From the NCBI GenBank assembly GCA_022792495.1, contig JAAWBD010000018.1, positions 1 through 34,323 of the forward strand: a stretch of DNA of 34,323 nucleotides, given 5' to 3'. A program made the translations under genes and the position numbers. Below are positions 7,654-14,915 of the stretch, piece after piece; position 1 is the first letter of the stretch; each line of letters begins with the position of its first letter. This DNA is from Oscillospiraceae bacterium. Lineage in GTDB: Bacteria; Bacillota; Clostridia; Oscillospirales; Oscillospiraceae. The notes beneath the pieces were generated by a model. The model did not search any database. It was not told where the DNA came from and was given only the letters and a program-made list of their open reading frames with translations.

Positions 7654-9081
7654 TTGGATACCAAAACCACCCGCGTCTCCCCTGCCGATATAGAGCGGCA
7701 GCTGGGCTTCTGCGAGAAGATAGCCGAGCGGCTCGCCGCTCAGCCCAAGGAGTATATGGCATTTGTGGATACCTACGGCTGCCAGCAGAACGAAGCCGAT
7801 TCCGAGCGGATCCGGGGCTATCTCCGGGCCATGGGCTACGGCTTTACCAACGATGAGAACGCCGCCGACGTCATTGTTATCAATACCTGCGCCATTCGGG
7901 AGCACGCCGAGGATCGGGTGCTGGGCAACGTGGGGGCCCTGGTTCATGCCAAGCGGCGGCATCCGGGCCAGATCATCTGCCTGTGCGGCTGCATGGCCCA
8001 GGAGGAGCATGTGGCGGAAAAGCTCCGCCAGTCCTACCGTCATGTGGATATTGTCTTTGGCCCCCATGCCCTGTGGAAATTTCCCGAGCTTCTCTACCGG
8101 GTGCTCACCAGAAGGGGCCGGGTCTTTGAAAACACGGACGAGCCCGGCTCCATCGCCGAGGGTATCCCCGTAGTGCGCCAGGGGAAGGTGAAGGCCTGGG
8201 TCTCCATCATGTACGGCTGCAACAACTTTTGTACTTACTGCATCGTGCCCTATGTCCGGGGCCGGGAGCGCTCCCGGCTTCCCCAGGATGTGCTCTCCGA
8301 GGTGGAGGCCCTGGTGGCGGAGGGGTATAAGGACATCACCCTCCTGGGCCAGAATGTGAACTCCTACGGCAAGGATCTGGGGCTGGAGACCGACTTTGCC
8401 GATCTGCTGGAGGCCATCAACGCCATCCCCGGGGACTTTCTCATCCGCTTTATGACCTCCCATCCCCGGGACGCCTCCCAGAAGCTCTTTGAGGTCATGG
8501 GCTGGTGCGAAAAGATCGCCCCGGTGTTCCATCTCCCCGTCCAGGCGGGGAACGACCGGGTGTTGAAGGCTATGAACCGCCACTATGACCGGGCCACCTA
8601 CCTGGACAAGGTGAGAAGGCTCCGGCAGCAGGTGCCGGACGTGGTTCTCACCTCAGACATCATTGTGGGCTTCCCCGGGGAGACCACAGCGGAGTTTGAG
8701 GAGACCCTGTCCCTCATCGAGGAGGTGGGCTACGACGCCCTCTTCACCTTCATTTACTCCCCCAGGGAGGGCACTCCGGGGGCAAAAATGCCCGATCCCC
8801 TGCCCATGAGTGAGAAAAAGGCCAATTTCCAGCGGCTGGTGGATGCCCAGAACGCCATCTCGGCCCGGAAGCATGCGGCCTATGTGGGCAAGATCCTCCG
8901 CTGCCTGGTGGATGGGCTCTGCGACGAGGAGGGCTTTGCCCTCACCGCCCGCACCCCCGGCAACCGCCTGGTTCGGATCGCCCAGGGGGAGGAAGACCTG
9001 ATCGGGACATTCCAGGAGATCGAGATCACCGGCGCCAATACCTGGTCGCTGTGGGGAAGGCTGAAAAGAGAAAACGGATAA
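7654..9081 (+). CDS. miaB: tRNA-2-methylthio-N6-dimethylallyladenosine synthase
   Basis: A 475-residue methylthiotransferase that adds the methylthio group to i6A37 of tRNAs reading UNN codons. The N-terminal UPF0004 domain has the three auxiliary-cluster cysteines C43 (TYGCQQNEAD), C79 (NTCAIRE) and C113 (GCMAQ). The radical SAM core has C189, C193 and C196 (YGCNNFCTYC). A TRAM RNA-binding domain occupies about the last 65 residues. The start is a TTG at 7654: no ATG fits the N-terminus, and AGGAGG lies 7 nt upstream. The QQNE motif supports MiaB rather than MtaB or RimO. A strong terminator follows at once, cutting it off from mutS, with which it is clustered in many relatives. Confidence 0.95.
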   Translation: MDTKTTRVSPADIERQLGFCEKIAERLAAQPKEYMAFVDTYGCQQNEADSERIRGYLRAMGYGFTNDENAADVIVINTCAIREHAEDRVLGNVGALVHAKRRHPGQIICLCGCMAQEEHVAEKLRQSYRHVDIVFGPHALWKFPELLYRVLTRRGRVFENTDEPGSIAEGIPVVRQGKVKAWVSIMYGCNNFCTYCIVPYVRGRERSRLPQDVLSEVEALVAEGYKDITLLGQNVNSYGKDLGLETDFADLLEAINAIPGDFLIRFMTSHPRDASQKLFEVMGWCEKIAPVFHLPVQAGNDRVLKAMNRHYDRATYLDKVRRLRQQVPDVVLTSDIIVGFPGETTAEFEETLSLIEEVGYDALFTFIYSPREGTPGAKMPDPLPMSEKKANFQRLVDAQNAISARKHAAYVGKILRCLVDGLCDEEGFALTARTPGNRLVRIAQGEEDLIGTFQEIEITGANTWSLWGRLKRENG

Positions 9082-9085
9082 CGGC

Positions 9086-9114
9086 GGGGGCCCTGAAAAG
9101 GGCCCCCTCTTTTT
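9086..9114 (+). terminator. Rho-independent terminator of miaB
   Basis: A perfect 9-bp GC stem (9086-9094 with 9099-9107) has a GAAA tetraloop and a T-rich tail. It begins 5 nt after the miaB stop. Confidence 0.92.
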
Positions 9115-9230
9115 GCCCAAACGTCAGCAAGACTGGGGACAAATATGATGTCTAAAAAGAAAAAGGGAGATCAAATGGAGGTGAACCTGGGGAAATAGGG
9201 GGAATTTTGTAAGATCAGACAGGATTTCTG

Positions 9231-9259
9231 TTGACAATGGGGGGTATCCTTGTTATAAT
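9231..9259 (+). promoter_or_regulatory. Sigma-A promoter of the desulfhydrase gene
   Basis: A consensus promoter: TTGACA, a 17-nt spacer and TATAAT. With both hexamers perfect, unregulated expression would be high, which fits control by a repressor binding just downstream. Confidence 0.9.
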
Positions 9260-9262
9260 TAT

Positions 9263-9281
9263 AGACATAGGACATCATACG
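9263..9281 (+). promoter_or_regulatory. Candidate operator overlapping the transcription start
   Basis: AGACATAGGACAT (9263-9275) contains the direct repeat GACAT-AG-GACAT just after the -10 box. TAGGACAT-NNN-ACG (9268-9281) recurs at the same place and orientation in the DcuC-like gene promoter at 16327-16340. A 9-bp inverted copy of GACATCATA lies upstream at 9144-9152. Binding by the GntR regulator encoded at 16622 is inferred. Confidence 0.5.
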
Positions 9282-9301
9282 CCATATCTAAGAGGAGCCG
9301 C

Positions 9302-9391
9302 ATGAACCGCAACAGAAAAAGGAGGTATCATCATGAACAACTGGAAGCCAGAGAAGGTAAAGACCGCCATTCTGCCTACCCCCCTGTATAA
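9302..9391 (+). other. Possible Arg-rich leader ORF overlapping the desulfhydrase start
   Basis: A 29-codon frame begins with an ATG preceded by AGAGGAG, 4 nt away. It starts MNRNRKRRYHH and ends out of frame inside the next gene, whose ribosome site (9320-9325) it covers. Initiation here could couple to or interfere with translation of the desulfhydrase. It may equally be chance. Confidence 0.2.
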
Positions 9392-10442
9392 GCTGGAGAA
9401 CCTGAGTGCGCAGCTGCCGTCAGAGGTCTACATCAAGCGGGACGACCTGACCGGCATGGCCTTTGGCGGGAACAAGCTCAGAAAGCTGGACTACCTGGTC
9501 AAGGAGGCCAAGGATGCGGGGTACACCGCCCTGATGACCTTCGGCGGAACCCAGACCAACCATGGTCGGCAGACCGCGGCAGTGGCCTGCAAATACGGGA
9601 TGAAGTCTATCATTATTGCCAATATGAACGGGGAGACTCCGCCGGAAAGGCTCAGCGGCAATCTGCTTTTGGATGAGATCCTGGACTGCGATGTGATCTT
9701 CATGGATATGGCCAGTATCAATAAAAATAAGGGGCAAAAGGAACCCCATATCATCAAGCAGGAGACTGCGAAGCTGAGAAAAGCGGTGGCAAAAAAGGTC
9801 ATTGAAATGTATGAGGCCAAAGGTGAGAAGGTCTATGAGATGCCCGCCGGCGGCAGCACCACGACAGGCGTTCTGGGGTATTTTGACTGCGTGGAGGAGA
9901 TCCTGAAGCAGCTGGAGCAGGAGAAGCTTCACATCGACTATGTGGTGTGCAGCTCCGGCTCCAATGCCACCTATGCCGGGCTGTGGCTGGGGGCAAAATA
10001 CTATAAGGCGCCCTTCAAGGTGATCGGCTGCACCGTAAGCCCCTACTCCTGGCAGAACAATGTAAATATGGCCAGGCTGATCAACGAGACCAGCGAACGC
10101 TTTGACCTGGGGATCCGTGCGGAGCCGGAGGATGTGGAGCTTCTGGGCGATTACAGCGGGATCGGCTATGATATCCCCGATGAAACCACCTTTAAGACGA
10201 TCTACCGCCTGGCCAGGGCGGAGGGGCTCTTTGTGGATCCCTGCTATACCGGAAAGGGCTTTACCGGAATGCTGGATCTGATCGAGAGCGGGAAGATCCC
10301 GGCGGGCTCCCATGTGCTGTTTATCCATACCGGCGGTGTTCCGGGCATCTACAGTGAACAGCATGTGGAGATGTTCAACAAGCAGCTCTGGGAAGGCCGG
10401 GAGCATACGATCATCTCCATGGACGTCAACGAGCTGGAGTGA
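9333..10442 (+). CDS. D-cysteine desulfhydrase-type PLP enzyme
   Basis: A 369-residue fold-type II PLP enzyme of the D-cysteine desulfhydrase/ACC deaminase family. Such enzymes cleave D-cysteine to pyruvate, H2S and ammonia, or open 1-aminocyclopropane-carboxylate. The PLP lysine is K48 in the family motif GGNKLRKLDY. FGGTQTNHGRQTA at about 71-83 is the substrate/carboxylate loop, and AGGSTTTG binds phosphate. The family is usually 320-340 residues; here there are small insertions at about 120-145 and a short C-terminal tail. AGGAGG lies 7 nt before the ATG. It stands alone on the plus strand, convergent with tctA, but a shared promoter motif ties it to the transporter/lyase genes. D-cysteine is the best guess; other D-amino acids or S-conjugates are possible. 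Confidence 0.85.
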   Translation: MNNWKPEKVKTAILPTPLYKLENLSAQLPSEVYIKRDDLTGMAFGGNKLRKLDYLVKEAKDAGYTALMTFGGTQTNHGRQTAAVACKYGMKSIIIANMNGETPPERLSGNLLLDEILDCDVIFMDMASINKNKGQKEPHIIKQETAKLRKAVAKKVIEMYEAKGEKVYEMPAGGSTTTGVLGYFDCVEEILKQLEQEKLHIDYVVCSSGSNATYAGLWLGAKYYKAPFKVIGCTVSPYSWQNNVNMARLINETSERFDLGIRAEPEDVELLGDYSGIGYDIPDETTFKTIYRLARAEGLFVDPCYTGKGFTGMLDLIESGKIPAGSHVLFIHTGGVPGIYSEQHVEMFNKQLWEGREHTIISMDVNELE

Positions 10443-10460
10443 ACAGAGAACAGCGGAAAG

Positions 10461-10500
10461 AAAAGACCGGCGCGGCCCTCAAGGCCGAGCCGGTCTTTTT
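10461..10500. terminator. Bidirectional terminator between convergent genes
   Basis: An 11-bp stem (10461-10471 with 10489-10499) has an inner GGCC/GGCC stem. T runs lie on both sides, so it can end the desulfhydrase (plus) and tctA (minus) transcripts. Confidence 0.9.
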
Positions 10501-10506
10501 TTAGAG

Positions 10507-11994
10507 TTAGTCCTGCTTCCGGACAGACCCATGGCGCAGCTCCACCACACACAAAAGGAGGAGAGTGCCGAGAATGACCAGTCCGAAGGGTCGGGTCACC
10601 ATGCCCAGCAGGTCGCCGGAGTACTGCATAAGGGCCCGCCGCAGGGCGGTGTCGGCGGTTTTGCCGATCAGCAGCCCCAGCACAAAGGGGGCGATAGGAT
10701 AGTGGAACCGCTTCATCAGATAGCCCAGGATCCCGAAAACCGCCAGCTGGATCAAAGCGAAGGGGGTGTTGGTGGTGCCGTAGGCGCCTACGGCGCACAA
10801 AACCAGGATAAAGGGCATAAGCAGGTTTTCAGGGATGGACAACAGCTTGATGGCAAAGGGAGAGCACAAAAACGCCACCAGGCCGAGGGCCAGCGCAGCC
10901 ACCACCAAAAGCAGGCACAGGCCGCACAAAAGGCCGGGATTTTCTATTAAAAGGGTGGGCCCGGGGCGGAAATTGAGCACATACATGGCCGAGATAAACA
11001 TCGCCACAGTGGAGCTTCCCGGAATACCAAGGGCCAGGGCGGGGATCAATGCCCCCACGGAGCTGGCGTTGTTGGCGGCCTCCGCAGCAATGATCCCCTC
11101 CTCCGAGCCCTTGCCAAACTTCTCCTTGTTTTTGGAGGACCGCTTTGCCATGTCATAAGAAAACCAGCAGGCGGCGGATTCCCCAATGCCGGGAATAAAG
11201 CCGATCCACATACCCGCAAGGACGGAACGGAGAAGGTTAAAGCCGTTTTTCAGCAGGATAGGGAGCTTGATAATGGGAAAGCCGGTTTTCTCCGGCATCC
11301 GCTCATGCTGGGGCCGGGTGAGGGTGTAGAGCACCTCCCCCACGCCGAAGAGACCCAGCATAGCTACCACACTGTCGACCCCGGAGAGAAGCTCCGGCCG
11401 GCCGAAGGTAAAGCGAAGCACCGACTGCACGCCGTCGGCGCCGCACATGGCCACCAGACAGCCGCCCAGCGCGGCGATCCAGCCCCGGAGCTTGCTCTCC
11501 CCAGAGAGGGAGCCGCATACCAGCAGGCCGAACAGGCAGAACAGGAAGGTTTCCCAGTCCCCAAATTTTAGGGCAATGGTGGTGACAAAGGGCTGAATAA
11601 AAAAGATGAGCACGGCGGCGGAGAGAGTTCCCAGTACAGAAGCAGACAGGGAGAACCCTACTGCCTCCCGGCTGCGCCCCTGCCGGGACAGGGCATAGCC
11701 GTCAGAGCAGGTGGCAGCCGCAGCGGCGGTGCCGGGGATGTTCAGCAGAGAGGCGGTGATCCCGCCGGAGCCCACTGCCGCGACAAAGATACCGATCAGC
11801 AGGGCCATTCCCTGGGCCGCCTCCAGCCGGAAGATAATGCCCAGACAGAGGGCCATACCCATGGTGGGTCCCAGGCCGGGCATGACCCCCACAAAAAAGC
11901 CGCACAGGGTGCCCAGCAGAAGGAAGGCCCACACCATAGGATCTCCCAGATATTGCGCCGCAGCCTGGGGCAGATACAGCCATTCGGAAAACAT
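10507..11994 (-). CDS. tctA: Tripartite tricarboxylate transporter, large membrane subunit TctA
   Basis: A 495-residue polytopic membrane protein, about 12 hydrophobic segments, of the TctA family. TctA forms the ion-coupled channel of the TTT transporters, secondary systems that rely on a binding protein. The N-terminal GVMPGLGPTMGMAL and the later GFIPGIGESAACW are the two family signature repeats. ALGIPGSSTVAMF is also typical. Length matches the usual roughly 500 residues. AAGGAGGG lies 8 nt upstream of the start, and tctB ends 15 nt before. TTT systems carry citrate, other carboxylates or amino acid-like compounds, so the substrate must come from the TctC partner and the neighbours. Confidence 0.94.
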   Translation of the reverse strand: MFSEWLYLPQAAAQYLGDPMVWAFLLLGTLCGFFVGVMPGLGPTMGMALCLGIIFRLEAAQGMALLIGIFVAAVGSGGITASLLNIPGTAAAAATCSDGYALSRQGRSREAVGFSLSASVLGTLSAAVLIFFIQPFVTTIALKFGDWETFLFCLFGLLVCGSLSGESKLRGWIAALGGCLVAMCGADGVQSVLRFTFGRPELLSGVDSVVAMLGLFGVGEVLYTLTRPQHERMPEKTGFPIIKLPILLKNGFNLLRSVLAGMWIGFIPGIGESAACWFSYDMAKRSSKNKEKFGKGSEEGIIAAEAANNASSVGALIPALALGIPGSSTVAMFISAMYVLNFRPGPTLLIENPGLLCGLCLLLVVAALALGLVAFLCSPFAIKLLSIPENLLMPFILVLCAVGAYGTTNTPFALIQLAVFGILGYLMKRFHYPIAPFVLGLLIGKTADTALRRALMQYSGDLLGMVTRPFGLVILGTLLLLCVVELRHGSVRKQD

Positions 11995-12009
11995 ATTCCA
12001 TTCCCTCCT

Positions 12010-12474
12010 TCACATCAGGCGAAGCCGCAGTATACCGGGAATGACCCACAGGGCCAGGAACAGATAGAGCCCGGCCAAAGCCAGGAGCGGCAAGGGGGCT
12101 TTTCCCTCCTTCCGTCCGCAGAGCAGAAGGGTGAGGGAAAGATAAACCGCCGTAGGGCCCCAAAACCCCAGGAGAGGGATCAGCAGGAGATAGGCGGTGG
12201 TGAGGAGAATCAGAAGCACAGTCCAGCCCCGGGCGCCCACACCCTTTGCCGAAGCCGTCCGGCCCCGCCAGAGGGCGAGCGTGTGGAGCGCTCCCAGCAG
12301 CAGGATGGCCGCCGACAGGATCAGGGGCAGGGCCCGGGCCTGGGACAGCCATGACGCGGCGCCTGCGGCAGAGACCGGGTTGTCGGGGATGGAGAGGGAC
12401 AGAAAGAGCGCGCCGGAGCCGAGGGCCATAATGACCAGGCCCTCGGCGCAGCGGATGAATTTTTTCTTTTCCAT
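12010..12474 (-). CDS. tctB: Tripartite tricarboxylate transporter, small membrane subunit TctB
   Basis: About 154 residues with four predicted membrane segments, the size and layout of TctB (DUF1468), the poorly conserved small subunit. An in-frame GTG at 12498 overlaps the tctC stop but has no ribosome site. The ATG at 12474 has AGGAGG 9 nt upstream, so I chose it. Assignment rests mainly on topology, size and position between tctC and tctA. Confidence 0.85.
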   Translation of the reverse strand: MEKKKFIRCAEGLVIMALGSGALFLSLSIPDNPVSAAGAASWLSQARALPLILSAAILLLGALHTLALWRGRTASAKGVGARGWTVLLILLTTAYLLLIPLLGFWGPTAVYLSLTLLLCGRKEGKAPLPLLALAGLYLFLALWVIPGILRLRLM

Positions 12475-12494
12475 GGACGACGGCCTCCTGGGGC

Positions 12495-13580
12495 TCACTG
12501 GGGCCAGGGGGCGGCATTTTCCGCCCGCTCATTGGCCGGGAAGGTAAAATCCTCGATCCGGGGGATCTGGAAATCCGCCGGGGACACGCCGTCGGCGGTC
12601 ATGTTCAGGTCATAGAGCCCCCAGGTATAGATGGACTCCAGCCGGGCGCACATCTCATCGCTGTCCTTGCCCATAACACAGGTGGAGCTCAGGCTCTTGG
12701 AGGCGCAGAAGTCCTGCCACTCCTGGGATTCCACCGCCGCCTGAAAGGCGGTTTGGATGGCGCTGACCACCTGGGCAGGGGTATCCCGGGGAATCCGGAA
12801 GCCCCAGTAGAGGAGATCCTGCAGGGCGGAGAGCTCGGGGTATTCGGTCAGGAGAGAGGGAGCCTCATAGCTGCCGGAAGGGGTGTCAACAGTCAAAGCC
12901 TGATCATCGCATACCCCCAGGATCCGAATGCTTCCGCTCTGGGCCAGATCCAGAATATCAGAGGCGCCGCACCAGGACCAGGTCACTTCCCCGGCCACCA
13001 CCTTTACCGCCGCAGTGCGGCCGCCGTCATAGGGCACGGAGCTGCCGGACAGGCCCAGGGTGTCCACCATAAGCTGGCCGGTAAGCTGATTGATGGAGCC
13101 AAGGCCGGCGTTGCCCCACTTTATGGCGGGGTCGTTTGCCATGGCTTGAAACAGCTGCTCATAGGTCTCATAGGGAGAATTGCCGGACACAAAGAGCACA
13201 TAGGGGGAGGTGGCGGCGTAAAAGCCGTAAAAATCCTCCCAGCTCAGGTCGGCATAGTTCAAACACCGCCAGCCGGACACCGTGTGGGCCACATCGCCCA
13301 GCCAGGTATACCCGTCATGGGCGGCGGCGTACATTTGCTGTCCGGCGATGGAGCCGGAACCGCCGGTCACATTGACCACAGAAATGTTGGCGCCCAGGCT
13401 CTTCCCCATCAGGATCGCCAGCTGCCGGTTGGCGGTGTCGGCGGTGCCTCCGGCGGCATAGGCCACGTCCACGGTGATGTCATGGGCGGGCCAGGCCTTG
13501 GCGTCGCCCTCCTTGGGGCCGCAGCCGGTAAGACTGAGGGCGATGGAGAGAACCAGCAGAAGGGTGATATGCTTTTTCAT
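12495..13580 (-). CDS. tctC: TctC/Bug-family substrate-binding lipoprotein
   Basis: A 361-residue extracytoplasmic binding protein for the TTT transporter. A signal peptide with lipobox LSLTGC gives an acylated C20, so it is anchored to the outer face of the membrane. The Bug/TctC fold signatures follow: the ITVDVAYAAGGTADTANR region (about 35-52), where the family binds ligand carboxylate through the Gly-Gly-x-D/A loop, and VNVTGGSGSIAGQQM. The strong ribosome site GGAGGAG precedes the ATG. It is the first gene of tctCBA; a clear promoter was not found in the 80 nt upstream. The ligand is unknown, but genes on both sides suggest an amino acid-like or carboxylated sulfur compound. Confidence 0.92.
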   Translation of the reverse strand: MKKHITLLLVLSIALSLTGCGPKEGDAKAWPAHDITVDVAYAAGGTADTANRQLAILMGKSLGANISVVNVTGGSGSIAGQQMYAAAHDGYTWLGDVAHTVSGWRCLNYADLSWEDFYGFYAATSPYVLFVSGNSPYETYEQLFQAMANDPAIKWGNAGLGSINQLTGQLMVDTLGLSGSSVPYDGGRTAAVKVVAGEVTWSWCGASDILDLAQSGSIRILGVCDDQALTVDTPSGSYEAPSLLTEYPELSALQDLLYWGFRIPRDTPAQVVSAIQTAFQAAVESQEWQDFCASKSLSSTCVMGKDSDEMCARLESIYTWGLYDLNMTADGVSPADFQIPRIEDFTFPANERAENAAPWPQ

Positions 13581-13637
13581 ATGATCTCCTCCCTGGTGTT
13601 GGGGTTACAGTTTTTTAAGGAAAGACTTCTCCTCATG

Positions 13638-13652
13638 TAGGAGCTATGTACG
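13638..13652. promoter_or_regulatory. Weak operator-like sequence upstream of tctC
   Basis: The sequence TAGG-(4)-ATGTACG lies in the tctC leader. A similar TAGG-(3)-ATGTACA lies downstream of the gntR promoter at 16539-16553. It is only loosely related to the motif at the other island promoters, so shared regulation is tentative. Confidence 0.25.
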
Positions 13653-13653
13653 G

Positions 13654-13690
13654 ATAAAATCAAGGCTGGGTCGTTCCCGACCCAGCCTTG
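13654..13690 (-). terminator. Terminator of the permease-lyase operon
   Basis: A perfect 13-bp stem (13661-13673 with 13678-13690) has a 4-nt loop. On the minus strand it is followed by ATTTTAT. It separates the lyase gene from tctCBA. Confidence 0.85.
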
Positions 13691-13698
13691 AAGCCTGT

Positions 13699-14868
13699 TT
13701 ATAAAGTGTTGACCGCCTTTTCCAGCCGGTTAACAGCCTCTTCAAGGGTTGCTCTGGGACAGGCGATGTTCATTCGCATGTACCCCTCTCCGCCGGTGCC
13801 GAAGGTGACGCCGTCGTTGAGTCCCAACTTGGCCTTTTCAAAGAAGAATTTCTTCAGCCCATCCTGATCCATGCCCAGCTCCCGGCAATTGAGCCACATA
13901 AGATAGGTGGCCTCCGGTTCAGCCATCTTGACCTGGGGGATACGGGTCTTCAGCGCGTTCATCAGGTAATCCCGGTTGCACTGGAGATACTCCATAAGCT
14001 CGTCGGCGTAGTAATCGCACTGGGTGTAGGCGGTGATGAAGGAGAGCATTCCGAAGATGGTACGGCCATAGTTTTTGTTGTTGACAATGGCGGTCTGCAC
14101 CTCGTCCCGCAGCTTTTTGCTGGGGATAATGGCGGCGCCGGTACGGAAGCCGGCAATATTGAAGGTCTTGCTGGGATTGATGAGAAGGATACAGTTGTCG
14201 GCAAAGTCCTGGTTGATGGAGGCAAAGGGGATATGCTTATAGCCCTTGTAGGTCAGGTCGCAGTGGATCTCGTCAGCGACAACAATGACATTGTGCTTCA
14301 GGCACAGGTCGCCTATCCTTGTCAGCTCCTCCAGGGTGTAGCACCGCATGGCGGGGTTGTGGGGGTTGCTCAGGAACATCAGCTTGGTGCGTGGATCGGC
14401 CAGCTTGGCCTCCAGATCGTCGAAATCAATGGAATACCGGCCCTCGGCGTCCTTAAGCAGGCGATTTTCCAGGATGTTACAGCCGTTGTTTTTGATGATG
14501 GCGGGAAAGGGCGGGTAAATGGGGGGCTGAATGACCACATTGCAGCCGGGCTGGCAGAAGGCGCGGATGGCATACACCATAAAGGGAAGTACGCCGTTGG
14601 AGTACTTTACCCAAGAGGGATCCACCTTCCAGCCGAAGCGCACCTCCTCCCAGCGGGCCGCCGCCTCCTCAAAGGCGAAGGATTCGATGGGATAGCCGAA
14701 GCAGGGGTGCATGGCCCGCTCCTGAATGGCGGCGGCGATCTCCTGGGGGACGGCGAAGTCGGTGTCGGCGATCCACATGGGAAGCACGTCGGCGGGATAG
14801 GAGGCGGCCTCATATTTCTTACATTCAGAGGCGCGGCGATCAATGATCTGATCAAAGTTGTGTCTCAT
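13699..14868 (-). CDS. MalY/PatB-family PLP C-S lyase (cystathionine beta-lyase type)
   Basis: A 389-residue fold-type I PLP enzyme of the MalY/PatB group. Members cleave the C-S bond of cystathionine, cysteine or S-substituted cysteines to give a thiol (or H2S), pyruvate and ammonia. PMWIADTDFAVP near residues 30-41 is the group signature. VADEIHCDL at about 197-205 holds the PLP ring-binding Asp. The Schiff-base lysine is K234 in NPSKTFNIAG, and the substrate-carboxylate Arg lies in the late YMRMNIACPR. GAAGGAG precedes the ATG. It follows the DcuC-like permease by 47 nt, so the pair is an operon. A plain aminotransferase is possible but less likely given the N-terminal signature. Confidence 0.88.
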   Translation of the reverse strand: MRHNFDQIIDRRASECKKYEAASYPADVLPMWIADTDFAVPQEIAAAIQERAMHPCFGYPIESFAFEEAAARWEEVRFGWKVDPSWVKYSNGVLPFMVYAIRAFCQPGCNVVIQPPIYPPFPAIIKNNGCNILENRLLKDAEGRYSIDFDDLEAKLADPRTKLMFLSNPHNPAMRCYTLEELTRIGDLCLKHNVIVVADEIHCDLTYKGYKHIPFASINQDFADNCILLINPSKTFNIAGFRTGAAIIPSKKLRDEVQTAIVNNKNYGRTIFGMLSFITAYTQCDYYADELMEYLQCNRDYLMNALKTRIPQVKMAEPEATYLMWLNCRELGMDQDGLKKFFFEKAKLGLNDGVTFGTGGEGYMRMNIACPRATLEEAVNRLEKAVNTL

Positions 14869-14915
14869 GGTTTAGACTCCTTCTCATAGATGTAGGGCTC
14901 TTCTGGGAAATAGTA

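Noticed and set aside
12475-12498. GTG start for tctB overlapping tctC
   Set aside because: No ribosome site precedes it; the ATG at 12474 has AGGAGG at good distance.
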